A DNA stretch of 64,000 bases from Ulva prolifera (lineage: Eukaryota; Chlorophyta; Ulvophyceae; Ulvales; Ulvaceae). The stretch's first letter is position 1. Each line of letters starts with the position of its first letter. This document shows positions 1-11,811 of this stretch, one piece after another. Location of the stretch: the NCBI GenBank assembly GCA_023078555.1, contig CM041197.1:2514501-2578500 (forward strand), given 5' to 3'. Position numbers and translations under genes: made by a program. The notes beneath the pieces are model-generated. The model saw only the letters and a program-made list of their open reading frames with translations, was not told the origin of the DNA and did not search any database.

Positions 1-370
1 AGCACACCCGCACGCCCACCCACCCACCAGCCCGGCTCCAGAGCCCCGACAGCACGCGCAGCCGAGGCCACAAAGCCAAACACACCGAGACAGCAACCCC
101 CCCGGAGAGGCCCAGCCTCCCCCAGCAAACCCCACCCCGCCCATCACCCGCACACCACCCCGCACACTCGTAAGCCCATACCCCCCATCCCCAATCCCCA
201 GCCCGGCCTGCCCGAAACCCCCGGTCACGCCCTGACGGCGGGCCGCACGCAAACGCACGGCAAGGGCAGCGTCAAAGCGCGGCACGCCGAGCGCAAGGCC
301 GGGCACCCAAGGCGGATGGCAGGCCAGGGCCACCGCCGCCACAAAGCGGACAAGGCCGGGGGCGTACGCA
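1..370. other. C-rich low-complexity flank, no gene
   Basis: The first 370 bases are rich in CCCA, CACC and CCCC on the + strand and hold no convincing exon. Similar C-rich text occurs in the gene-poor block around 25.8-26.3 kb. It may be the edge of a degenerate satellite or repeat that continues outside the window. Confidence 0.4.
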
Positions 371-403
371 GTGTCTACCGTCAAACAGGCCTCATTTGTG
401 GTC

Positions 404-649
404 ACCAGTGCTCTACATCCCGCCGGGTTTCCCGCTGAAATAGCCGATTTTTCTGAAAATGCCGCCAAGATTTAAAAGAAACCAGCGGTTTTCGCCGCTG
501 AAAATGCCGTCAATGCCAGCATTCTCTAGAGAAAGCGAGCGTATCCCGCTGGAAGCTGTCCCTTAGTGGTGCAGTACCGCTAGAATTTGGAAAAGTCCAG
601 CGGGAATCCCTCCGGGGAAAAATTCCCCGTATACGTATAGAGCACTGGT
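404..649. mobile_element. Candidate MITE with 12-bp terminal inverted repeats
   Basis: The segment begins ACCAGTGCTCTA and ends with its exact reverse complement TAGAGCACTGGT. Both sides are flanked by the direct repeat GGTC (400-403 and 650-653), the pattern left by a cut-and-paste DNA transposon. The interior is AT-richer than its surroundings, contains several imperfect internal inversions around CCGCTGAAAAT, and has no open frame that could encode a transposase, so it would be non-autonomous. The superfamily cannot be named from the ends alone. The flanking repeat partly merges with the terminal repeat (both sides read GGTCACC), so the exact boundary is uncertain by a few bases. Confidence 0.55.
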
Positions 650-656
650 GGTCACC

Positions 657-1900
657 TACACCACCGTCACTCAACACAATGCGAGCGGCGCATGTCATTC
701 TGCATGTTTTAACGGACGCGCCTTCCACACATTAATGATATAGCAGGTAGCATGAGGTATATCTCTGTTGCGGCCGGTGCGGACGTCCCGAGCGTGGGTA
801 TGGCGTTGATGCACTGTTCTCCTGTGATCGACTTGGGTGACCAATTTCCGCCTGGTGCTGTTCAACAGCCACATGCACCCACCGCAACATGCTGAAACTC
901 CGAGCCCAAATGAGATCGTTGAGGATGGATAGTATTGTTGATACGAAATCCAGATTAGAAAAGCTGAATCGAATCCGTAGGCAAGCAGTGACCTTCTGTA
1001 ACTAACGTGCTTTGCACAGTGCCAGCTGTGCATGTAAAAAGACAAGGTCTTGTACAGATTATGCACGTGGATTCTTAAAAATCAAGTCCTAGGCGTATTA
1101 GTGGGCATGAAAAAGGTTACGAATTTCATGCCTGGAAACACACGTTGGGTGATGGAAAGGTAAGGCTGACATCTACAGTAACCTGTTCAGCCACAGTAAG
1201 AAAATGCTGGATACTCATGCCCTTCATCATTGCACCCATAGCGCTTGCATGATAATGTCAGGCTGCGGTGCAGCTGCAGCAATGTCGGTTCTGACATGTT
1301 CAGCAGCCGCTGACATCACCAGCATATGTGTTTCATGTCCTCTCAATCAAGCACTGTTATCGCCTCGCATCCCACATTTCAAAATTCCATAAGATCACGT
1401 CTCATCCGTGTGCAAGCCGTGTGATCGCTCATTCGTTGTGCGCCAAGTCACAGACGCGCCTCCAGAATTCAACAATGGCAGCAGTCATTTCCATGAAATT
1501 TATTGCGGCTGATGTCGTGTCGAGCTGAGTATGATTGTGACGAGTGCGTCTCGGTTCAGTTTCGGCGTGCTCAAGATGCATGGTGCTGAGAGCGGTTGTG
1601 ACGCGAATCCTTGAACCGACTGTGACGTGGACAGGCCAGGACGACCTGTATACGAAATTGGCATGTTCGCTCTCACGCATTGTATGGCATGACTACATTT
1701 GGTCGCATGCTACAGACTGAATTGGGTAACTAGCAGCATAATTCACCGTAGGCATCGCTGTTGGTGTTTACAGCGTGGTCCACGCGCTGCATCCGAGCTT
1801 TCTTGCGTCGGACAGAGCCAGGAAATCCGAACACAAAATCACTTACCTAGCATTCATGTGTCAACGATTGGACTTGTTTTCTTGATGCTCTGACGCAACC
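657..1900. other. Intergenic, upstream of the amidase gene
   Basis: Nothing convincing is seen here. Short open frames exist on both strands but have no splice-compatible neighbours and no family resemblance. The 3' part should contain the promoter and 5' UTR of the amidase gene starting at 1901; no TATA box or other core element stands out. Confidence 0.4.
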
Positions 1901-4900
1901 ATGCCCCGGCGATATGATCAATTGGCAGCAGCAGATGGAAGCACAGACTACAGTGCAGCGGTACCGTACGAATGGAAGCCGCTACGCGCTCCACTGCTGC
2001 AGGGAGTTCTCCTACATGTGTACGTGTTCATAACAAAGACATTTTTCTGGTGCTTCTTCTACGGCCTATTTGCGGAGAAGTCCGGCATTCCCCAGGTGCG
2101 CAGAAAGAAAACCAAGTGATCAAACCGAGTGATCACGTCGATGTGATTGCAATTGCCGCAAGCAATGGCTCATGCGAAAAGTGTCGTTATGCGCTTTGTC
2201 ATAATGGAAATAAACATGTGCAGGCTCTACAGAGGACCAACGTGCCAGAGCTCCCTATATTCCAATCTCCTGCAGACACAAGCTACCACGAGGCCGACGC
2301 AGCGTTATGCCAACGAATCACTGGCAAGAAGGGTGTCGCAATAGCTGCAGGGAAAGATAGGACTGCAGCCTTTCTGGAGTGCTTTTCATCCACACCGCGA
2401 CCAGAGTCAGCGCCAGGGCCGTCCGTTCAGGAGTACCACAATGCTTACAAACAGGTATTGCCACGAATCTGCTGATCGAAAAGATCTGACATCTGTTTCA
2501 GTTGGCACTGTTCACAGCCGTGCCATGTCCTGGACACGGTGCCCAGTCCACACACTGAAGCAATATCAGGTTGTCTGACCACTCGTACGTTGGCCTCACG
2601 TTTCTGAGACTTACAGACCAGTGATTCGTGCATAGGAGCCATCCACTCTGTCATGCCAGCCATATACTTGCATGTGCTTGATTCCGGAACCCATGCAACA
2701 AGGACTCCCAGACAGCACTGTTGGTGCATGGTGTGACCGCTTGTATGTAAGGAATACGATCAGCGACATTCCGAAACCTTGTCATCATGTCAATCTTGTG
2801 CCTGTCTATTGAAGGCAGCAGCATCTCTGGGAGCTGCAGCACACAGGCAGTGTGGAATCACAGCTAACTGCTGCTCTTCTTGCCTCAGCAGGCAGGAAAC
2901 AGGACAAAACGTGACCACACAGTCGCCGTGCAGTGGCCTGCTCACAGCCAAGCACGGCTGACATGATGTGTATCTTCCGCACATCCAACTTTCGTCCAAT
3001 TTCACACCACTGCCTAATGTCTCCACACCCATGCCGACCACGCGCAGGGCAAGACAGACCCGCAAGCAGTCATACGCTTTATCCTAAACTTTCTTGTCAA
3101 GCACAACAGCCCAGCAGAGCCGTCCGCAACGGCAGCCGAGGTCGCGGCCTCCGGCGCCGCGCACGCCGGCAGCGGCGGAGGCGGACGCTACCACCTGCAC
3201 TGGTCGTTCGGGGCGCTGTCGCGGAATGCGATACAAGCGGCAGAGGCCTCCGCGGCGAGGTGGCGTGCCGGCAAGCCGCTGTCAGTGCTCGACGGCGTGC
3301 CCTTTGCGGTGAAGGACCACATGCCCGCGGTCGGCTTCCAGGGCCCCGCCGGCACCCGGTTCCGGAAGTGCGATCCTCTCCCCGCAGCTGCCGCAGCCCC
3401 CATGCCTGCTCCCGCGCATCCTGCAGGTGTCTGGGAGTGTTCCGGAGCTCTCGTGTGTCAACCCCTCTGATGTCGTAGATTCTGCTTTGGTGCTGAGTCA
3501 TGCAAGCGTGGGCACCGGCCATGCAGCGGCATGCATGTGAAGCGAGGCCCGGTAATCTAGATGCCTAATCCTCGCCGCAATGTTTGTGCGCAAGCCTGGA
3601 GGGTGACAGGCAGGCGTGGCGTGGTGCAGGCCGACGTCGGAGGTGGACTGCCCGGCGGTGGCGGCGCTCAAGGCGGTGGGCGCCATCGTGGTGTGCGCCA
3701 CGACCATGCCCGAGCTCGGCATGTCTCCCGTCGGCTTCAACCACACCTACGGCACCCCCCGCAACCCCTGGCACCTACGCCACCTCTGCGGTGGCTCCTC
3801 CAGCGGTGCGCCTGCAGCCACCCCTGCCGCTCATGGCGGCGGATCGCGCGCCGCGGATCGCACCCCGCGCAACCAGGGCTTGCCCCTGGACCTGGTCCCG
3901 AGTAGTTGTCGCCGCTTCCTATTCATTAGCATTGTCGTCTTGCACTCCTTACAACAATTCTGGGTCCGGGTTGGACCGGGCCACAAAGCCTCAAACTTGT
4001 GGCCCGAGCCTGTCTCTGGTGGGCAAGCCACTGCCCTCAAACTGGACCGCACTTCCTACGACCAATGCCTCACCGACACCTGAGAGTGAGGCATTGATCG
4101 TAGGAAGTGCGGTCCAGTTTGCAAATAAATCAAACACCAAGTGACACTGTGGCCCACACAGATCGATGCGGGAATCTGCCGCTGCCACTGCCAGTCCACG
4201 GCCGCTGACGACAGGTCCCGCATGGTGCAGGCAGCGCGGCCGTCGTGGCGGCTGGCCTCGTGCCGTTTGCGCTCGCGTCGGACGCCGGAGGCAGCGTGCG
4301 CATCCCCGCGGCGCACTGCGGCGTTGTCGGCCTGATGCCCTCAGTGCACCGCGTGCCGCGCCAGACCGCAATCTCCATCAGCTCCTGCGTCGTGAGCGGC
4401 ATCATCGCGGGGACGGCCGCGGACTGCGCGCTCGCGTACGCCGTCATCGCGCGCGGCGGCGGCGGTGGCGGCGGCGACGGAGAGGCTGCGCGGCCGGTGT
4501 CGCCGATGTTCGGGGACCTTGGGCCGACGGCGACGCCGCTGCGGCTGCCGAGGTTTGCGGGGGGGGCTGGGGGGACGCTGGCGGGGGTGCGGCTGGGGAT
4601 GTACCGGCCGTGGTTTGATGATTGTGACGAGGAGGTTCGTGCGGCTGCACATGCGGCCGTGGAGGGCATGCAAGCGCTGGGTGCGGCTCTGTTGTGCCGC
4701 TGACCATGTTGAGGTTCTCATCAGACCCATTTGAGACCCTTCAATGCTGCTTACGCTTCTTTTGTTCTTCTGAGTGGTGGGCTTCTTCAGGATCTATGAT
4801 CAGCGGTGATCTAGTTTGGCGCAACTTGTGTGCCCTGGCTTGGTGCCGCCGCCTTCACTCACCGCTGCTGCGTGCCTCCACGCCAGGCTGTGGCGGCTCC

Positions 4901-6576
4901 GGGCCACAGCTGCACGATTCCGTGCCATCTGCCCGAGGCGGCATAAGTGGCGCTGGCTTGCCATCTGTGCCTATCGTTCCGGAGCTACTACAACGGCGGA
5001 GGCCAGACATGAGCCGAGGCCTTCACACTGCATGCCTTCATGCATCAAGCCTTCATGCTGCTTGTTTTACTGCCCTGTCATGGACGGAGCCTGCGTATGC
5101 ATCAATCGAGCAGGCTGGTGGCGCCATGCCCCGTGCGCGGGCGGCCGGCGCTGCCGAGGCTGCACGTGTGTCACTGTGCCGGTGCCGCTGCCGCACCGAA
5201 CGGGGGTGACAAGGGACCCGCTGATGCAGGTGCGGAGGTGGTGGAGGTGGGCATCCCGGACCTGCACCTCTGCCGCGTCGCGCACTCCGCCACGCTCGGC
5301 TCCGACTCGCTGCAGGACTTCAAGCGCCGCCACAGTGCCAACCTGCGCCGCTCGCTCGACATGCTCGGCCGCGACCTCCAGGTGGGTCCCCCAAAATCCC
5401 CCTTTTTAGCAGTCAAATTCTGCAATTGCGCTGTGAGCGCAGCCGCTCAGCGAGCTGCGGCAGCAGTACAGCCCGAGTTTCCTTCACCGCCGCTCCTCAC
5501 CTTTCATCGTTCATCTTGTGTCAACATCGATCCTGTCAATCGCTTGGCAGACAGCCCAGCACAGCGTCAATCAATGCCACGTATCATATCTTTTGTAATT
5601 GCCTGGCAGCGGTCATCAACAGCGAGGCCCGCTACCCCTCCCCAGCATGCATGCTGGGCACATCCCTCCTGATCGTTTAAGCCCCCGCAGCCCATACTGC
5701 ATCTGCGTGGCATGCTCACAGGTGGTATACGCATCCCTGGGGCAAATCACGGCATCCGACTACATCACGGCCGCGCGCATCCGCGCCCGCATGGCCGCGC
5801 ACATGCGCGCCGTGTTTGCAGTGGTCGACTTTATTGTGACGCCAACGGCGCCGGAGGTCGCGCCGCGCCTCGCCGACGCCGGCCCGTCCTTTGACCTGCG
5901 CCTCATCTCCTCCACAATGAAGTTCATGCAGCTGGGCAACATCCTTGGGCTCGCCGCAGTGAGCGTGCCGTGTGGTGTCGACGCAGCTGGCCTGCCGATC
6001 GGGTGCGCCTCCTTTCCGTTCGACATGCTTCTTGTCATTATTGCTTGTTGTGAGGAGACATAGCCACTTGAACGAACTCAAGCGAACCTATGAGCCTAGG
6101 GAATGGTGCTTATTTCCTGAGGCTCCGCGTCTGCGGTGTACAGCTAGACGTTGTTCCGGCCTTATGAAGGTCACGTCACGGCAGGCACCTTGCCTCCTGA
6201 ACACCATGCACAGAGCCCGCTCCTTTTGTGTGCTTGGTGCTCATCTGAAGGGCCTTTGCTGCCGAGCGCGCATGCACACGACCTCCATATGCATGTCAAT
6301 GTGCCATCGGTACCTGAGCACAATTGCCCTCATGCCAGCATGAGGGTGGCTAAGGCATGCAGAAGCTCGGCGGGGGTCGCTGATGCGTGGCTGACGGGCG
6401 CTCCCTCGTGCAGGCTCCAGGTGTTTGGGCCGGCGTGGCATGAGGCGTCAGTGTTGGCGGTGGCGCAGGTGCTGCAAGCGGCGCTGCCCGGCGTGCGGGA
6501 CGCGCTGCCGCGGCGCCATGTGGCTGTGAACCCGCTGGAAGAGACTGCATCTGTTGCTGACCCTGACGAGGCATGA
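1901..6576 (+). CDS. Fatty acid amide hydrolase-like amidase
   Basis: Serine amidase of the amidase-signature family, closest in layout to plant FAAH, which hydrolyses N-acylethanolamines and related lipid amides at membranes. Exons: 1901-2095, 2224-2454, 3048-3367, 3630-3805, 4231-4680, 5230-5381, 5722-6002 and 6414-6576. They join in phase at every junction to give 655 residues (Arabidopsis FAAH is about 607). The Ser-cisSer-Lys triad is visible: Lys231 in AVKDHM, Ser305 in GGSSSG and Ser329 in DAGGSVRIP, with the same 24-residue spacing between the two serines as in mammalian FAAH. The N-terminal exon carries the hydrophobic helix stretch of plant FAAH, ending in SGIPQ. The C-terminal block includes [17 protein letters not shown] and [11 protein letters not shown]. 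The exon 4/5 junction splits the last Gly codon of GGSSSG. The 425-bp intron there holds a fold-back hairpin. Donors are mostly GTGCG. The start at 1901 is the first ATG of the conserved N-terminal block. Confidence 0.9.
3977..4121 (+). repeat. Two hairpins inside the amidase intron
   Basis: Bases 4038-4072 and 4087-4121 form a 35-bp stem with a single mismatch (able to pair G.U in RNA) and a 14-base loop. Just upstream, 3977-3986 and 3997-4006 form a perfect 10-bp stem (CGGGCCACAA) with a 10-base loop. Both lie on the sense strand of the 3806-4230 intron. The larger one has the size of a pre-miRNA hairpin; it could equally be a young fold-back transposon. No target duplication is evident at its edges. 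Confidence 0.7.
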
Positions 6577-7587
6577 GTGGCAGAGGGGCGTAAGGTTCTT
6601 GCAACATAGGCATGCTTGAGGTAGATCCGGCAGACTGGTACAGAAAAAATGTTGGCCGCTGCTGTCAAGCAGCGGGGATTCCTAGTATCTCAGATACACC
6701 TGGAACAGGGTGTCTGTTGTGGCGTGAGTTCAATGGATGCATGGCTTGTGCTCGGAATGGCCAATTTTTCGATGTTTAAGCTTCTGCATAGTCGAACGTT
6801 AATAGCACAGATGTGGTATACATAACGCCGAAGGTGAAATTGTACTTTGTAACTTTGCGTTATTTTCCATTGTAGAGAGTGATCACAGGATTGTCAAAGC
6901 GGGATTTAGGTGTCCCCGATGGACTCGTATTTTGTGTGTTTGAGACTGCATGACTTGACGTTTGCTCACATTGGTGATGGCCAGGTACGCCATTCACTGA
7001 ATGGTACGTGAGCAGATTTGAGCCTCAGGTAAGACACTGTGCGAGGCATGGCCGGTGTACGACCGCCTGCGCTGCTGCTCAGCCTCCGCATGAATTCGGG
7101 CCTAGCCCCCCAGGTGACTGTGCTTGGTCCACGCCAGCAAACATTCAGAACACCATGCAGGGCCCCGGCAAAAAAACTTGCAGATAGTGTGTGATGCCAT
7201 TGCAATTGTGTGTTGAACAATGACGGTGACACGTGCAGCTCATCACCCCCACCGGACAAGCAAACGAACGAAGAATCAGTTACATTTCACGTATCAATGC
7301 ATATCATGTGAATGAACCAGAGCGTAACATCTCCAGCTACTTCACGATCACGACATCCCAATTACGCTTGTCTGAAAACTCATCATACTTGTCCGTTAAC
7401 GCCTTGAGCGCCCCGCCAGAGCTATCGCATCACCTTTTGCGCTGCTTGCGGGGGCCCTTCAACACCATCCCTCGCCCAATGAGGGTCCCTGCAGCCAACA
7501 CTCTCAGCCGTCCTGGGTCATGCAGGAGGTACCTCCGAGCATGTATTCATGCCATGCATGCCACGGCTCCCGGACATCTTGCGCCAG
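6577..7587. other. Convergent intergenic region
   Basis: About 1 kb between the stop of the amidase gene and the stop of the ABC ATPase gene on the other strand. It should hold both 3' UTRs and polyadenylation sites. TGTAA, the usual green-algal polyadenylation signal, occurs at 6848-6852, about 270 bases after the amidase stop. No further gene is seen. Confidence 0.4.
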
Positions 7588-10193
7588 CTATGCGAGCGAC
7601 GACGCGAAGCGGCCGGCAGTGTAGCCGTTGTTGCGCAGGTACTCGAAGCGCTTGCGGCTCTCGGGGTGCGCGGTGCGCTCCCCCGCCGCAGCGCTCTCGG
7701 CGCGGCGCAGCCAGTGCTGCAGCAGGAAGGCCTCCACGAGCTCCATGAGGTGGCCGCTGCGCAGCTCGGGGATGTCGGCGGCCTCCCGCACCGCCGTAAA
7801 GCCGCCGTCCGCGAGGAAGCCGATGTGCGTCGGCCACGCCTCCATGCCGTCGAAGATGTGCGTGATGTAGATGATAGTGCAGCCGCGGGACTCGCTCTCC
7901 TCGCGCAGGAACTCCATGAGGTCCTCCCGCACGAGCACGTCCAGGTCGACCTGCACGATACGATCATGCACATGCAGCCGCGGCCGCAACAGAGGCACCG
8001 CTGGCGCGGTGGTCGGTGGGGCAGCGGGGGTGCATGCGCTGCACAGTGCCGCAGACAGTTCTGCAGCTTCTGGGTGTAGGTCTATGGCTACAGCCGTGAC
8101 AAGGAGGCGGCGCCGCGGGGGCGCTGACGTGCTCTGCATGCAGCACGGCGCCGCATCCCCTGCAGAGCTGGCTGCCGCATTGCCAGTCACCGTCACCGCT
8201 GCGATGCGACACTGCACAGAGCAGTCAGGACACGGGGGGAGTCTGGGTCATGCAAGCTTCGATTGGATGGCACAGGCACAGACGCTCTGCGCACCTCCAA
8301 CACAATCAGCGATGCGGCGCGGCGCGGGGGGCTGTGCCTGCCACTGCGGGCGGGGAGTGTGACTGGCAGGCGCTGGGATTCGCTCACAAGAGGGACAGCC
8401 GGGGGGGGGGAGCGCACGGTGATCTCGTCGAGCAGGAGGACCTGCGCCGGCCGCAGCAGCCCACACGCGATCTGCACGCGCCGCCGCTGCCCGTCCGACA
8501 CGGTGTGCATGCGCCAGGTCTCGTCGATGTCGAGCACGTCGACGATGCGGCGGCGGCGCGCGGGGTCGGTGTTGGGGATGCTGTCGAGCATCTGCGCCGC
8601 GGGGAAATCCCCCGCGAGTGGCACGGAGTAGCCTGCGAACGCGATGTCCCGCTCCCAGTTGCCGCCGATGTACGAGAGCGCGCCGGTGGTGGTGAGGGAG
8701 GTGGCGTGGAAGGGGGGCTTCTCGAGGACCCTCACCACTTCCTGCACCGTTTGGCGGGCGTGCTGTCGTGTGCGGTGAGTGGGCGGGGGTGAGCGTGGCA
8801 GTGCTGCTCGTGCATGCGTCGAGGACGGGGGTGCGGACGGAGACATTGGAAGGCTGTGCTACTTCCGAGAAGAGCTATCTTTCTTCATTCAGGGGACGGC
8901 GAGTTTACATGCTCGAGGTGGGTGTGCAGCGTCAAGTCAAGTGAAGTAGGATTTATAAAGCCATATCCTTAAAGCCATAACCTGCTCTAAAGCCAGAACC
9001 GACCTTACGGACCTTGACAACTCCGGATCAAAGGGACGATGTGCCGAACAATGATGATGGTTGGGGTGATGGGTCGAGCGGGCGTGCGGAGGGGGCTCAT
9101 GCGTGTGGTGCGGTGGTGGCATGGCCGGTGAGCAGCAGTAGCTCGGAGTGCGCTAGCGGAACAGGTTTGGGGGGTTGCGTGAGATTGCACGAGCGGGGGG
9201 CCTGGGCAGCACAGAGGTGGTGTGGCAATGCCGTGAAGGCCATGGACCGTCTGCAGGAAGATATGCTGTGCTGAACAGGTGCTCAGTGACACGAGGCAGA
9301 GCCGGTGCTGAGGACCAATGTGCATCCTCGCCGTACCTACAGTTTGCACCATACACCAAGCTTGAGTGCCAAGCATCCCATGAAGGAATTCAAGCATCTG
9401 TACATAGAATGCGAGGAAACATGAGGACCACACCTGCGGTACCATGTGTTTACCGGCAAGAATTTGCAGGAGTGTGGTCTTTCCCGCCCCGTTGCCTCCC
9501 ACCAAGAGCATTCTACTTCCGGGAGGCAACTTCAGATTCACTCCGTCCAAGATGGGCGTGCCTGGATGTGCAGTCTCGCAGGTCAGATCAATGTGTCTTA
9601 GCTTATCTCGGGAGACAATCTCACACGCATCATTAGCCGGAAGGCAACCAGCCGCGTCAAGCGTGAACGTGCATGCCCTCGCCAGTACTGCTTCCCACAC
9701 TTCAGGGCAATTTAAGAGATACGAGGGCGGTATGGTACAAACTATCTCTGGTTGAGCCTCAAGCTTATACTTGAGCGTGACTTCCAGTTCAGAGCCGGCA
9801 GAAGTCTGGGCTTGGCATGTCCACAGAAGCGGGCATGGCCACTGCAAAGTTCGCACCAGCCATGGGCAGCCCATCTGGCCCGGTGTATCTAAACACAAGG
9901 TTGTTGCACTCCACGGCGTGTTCGCACGTTGGTCGCGCGGATGTGTCCACGGAACGCGCTGCCTGTGCTGCCCCTGTTTGCCTCGGCAAGACATCGTTTT
10001 TCTTGTCCTCCAACGCCTTCTCTGCGCTTTCAGCGCCGAGCCGAGAGAAAAGAGAGCCAGCAGACGGCAGAGACTTATTTTGATGGCAAGCCAGGCCCTT
10101 GCCCTGGGGATTTGTACTTGTCACTGGCACTGGCATGGTGTGCCTGCGTGCTGACGTCTGTCTGTGCGTTGGCGAGATGCAAGTCGCGATCAA
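7588..10193 (-). CDS. Soluble ABC ATPase, plant ABCI20/21 and yeast CAF16-like
   Basis: Single nucleotide-binding-domain ABC protein without membrane helices, of the ABCI (NAP) type. Yeast CAF16 in this group associates with the CCR4-NOT complex; the plant members are soluble, cytosolic or nuclear. Exons on the minus strand: 10193-9857, 9561-9434, 8741-8418 and 7950-7588. All phases close, giving 383 residues from the first in-frame ATG. Landmarks: A-loop region VFRYTGPDG, Walker [10 protein letters not shown] (about residues 134-142), signature [13 protein letters not shown], Walker B VLLLDEIT, and switch histidine in THIFDG. The family-specific [13 protein letters not shown] and GDFPAA segments are present. 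The C-terminal extension after [10 protein letters not shown] is normal for the group. The N-terminal 80 or so residues are poorly conserved, and a second ATG (codon 20) could be used. Introns begin GTGCGA, GTGTGG and GTGCGC. Confidence 0.9.
8401..8410 (-). repeat. C10 run just after an ABC ATPase donor site
   Basis: G10 on the + strand, so C10 in the sense of the gene, starting 8 bases into the intron whose donor GTGCGC lies at 8417-8412. Similar runs follow donors in the TPPP and bestrophin genes. Confidence 0.8.
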
Positions 10194-11811
10194 GTAGCTT
10201 TCAACAACGAATTGGATTTCAAAACGAAGGATTTGATATCGTAGCTGGCTTGTTAATCAGTAATGTTCGTGTGCGCAGCTGCTGCGCCTCGTGGCATATG
10301 CGAGCCACAAGCGGCAGTCCCGCGTTATCCCGGTCGTTGCAGCAGCAGAAGCACGCATGCATGCGTGTTGGCTTTGGTGAAATATATCCGACTTCAAACC
10401 CGGGACCGATTGAGGCATCCACGTAAAAAAGCATGGATGAAGGCAAACAAAAGAAGAAGAAGGCGAATTGCAGGCTATATAGCTATATATAGCTATATAT
10501 ATAGGATATCCGCAACGTCGGTGACCGCGATGTGACACCCTCAATATGGAGGACAAATTGCTGTTGCCGAGGTGACTTCGATTTCACAACTCCCATGCAC
10601 CCATTCCTGTTTACAAGTCTGTTCATGTTGCCACGCCATAGATGATCATCAATTGCAGCAGAGCTCAGCAAATCTCATATACGACAGAACAGCTTGCCTG
10701 GACAAAAACACAGCGCCTGCCAGGTGGACATGTCCTGCTCTGGCCAAGGCAAGCGGCTGCAGTCTCACACTTCTTTGAAAGCATTGGGTTGCGGGTGCTG
10801 TGCCAACAAGCGACAGAACTTGATCTTTCAATTTCATCCTAAGGGGCTGATCGCAAATCGTAACTGACACTGCGACACACAGCGCTGCTAGAATCGCCAA
10901 ACTTAGGCAAACTAGGCAGGGCGTCAATGTCAGCAGCGAGGAATCAGCGCTACATAAAATGCTATGTGTCCAACTTTCACGCTCCACGTTAGCAAAGGGA
11001 ACATGTCATCTGGAGCAAGTTCTCATAGACCGGGATGCACTGTGGCCCACGTTGCATGCCACATGCTACAACAGAAACTGATTTAACCGAGACTGTAGCC
11101 ATGCGAATGTGTACGCTACATCAAATCTACTTTGACCATTACACGCTTCGATCCAATTGCATCATTCCAACGACACACGACATTGCTACAGAAAGACCAG
11201 AACCAGCCTCCACGTAATTCATCCCAACCGCTCACTCGAGCGTGTAATCACACAGCCAGGCCACTTGCGGTGTGCCAAAAAAACACAGTTGCCATGCATA
11301 ACACAATGAGCTTGCTATCGCCCACACACGCCCATCCTCAAACATAGTTCCACTGCTGCTGCTAGCGGCAGACACCGAGTAGGAAGCAGACTCGCATACC
11401 TTCACGCTGCTCAGGACCTCCGCCGATCACGCCACCTCTTCACACGAAGACCCCCTCCCCTGGTTTCAAAGCGCTCCTGGACCTCTCGATCTGCAGCCCT
11501 GGCCAGCAACAACAGCCAGGCCCAGAAGTGGCCAGTGCTACAGCCTTTGTGTCTCGAAGGAGGCATGCTATTGCTCAAACTCACACCTCGCTTTCAACAT
11601 GACCAGCGCCTTGCCCCACAACAGACAGCACGAGTCTTCACCAGCGATCACACGTCTAGGTGAATCATGAGGCTGCAAACCGTGCAGGTGTTTGTATGGC
11701 GCGCCTGGCACGGCCAGAAGCTGACAGAGGTGGGCGTGTCTTCTTCCCCCGCCGCCCTGCAAGCAATCACCTCTCTCAGTCAGAGACAACACGATCACAC
11801 GGCATCTGATG
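10194..11811. other. Intergenic, with an AT microsatellite
   Basis: No gene is supported between the start of the ABC ATPase gene and the end of the next minus-strand gene. Around 10478-10503 there is a TATATAGC/TATATA microsatellite beside a short GAA-rich tract (about 10452-10464). The remainder has only short frames without partners. Confidence 0.4.

Noticed and set aside
2445-3065. Minus-strand frames opposite amidase intron 2
   Set aside because: They have a weakly protein-like composition but no partners, and they lie inside a phase-confirmed intron of the opposite strand.
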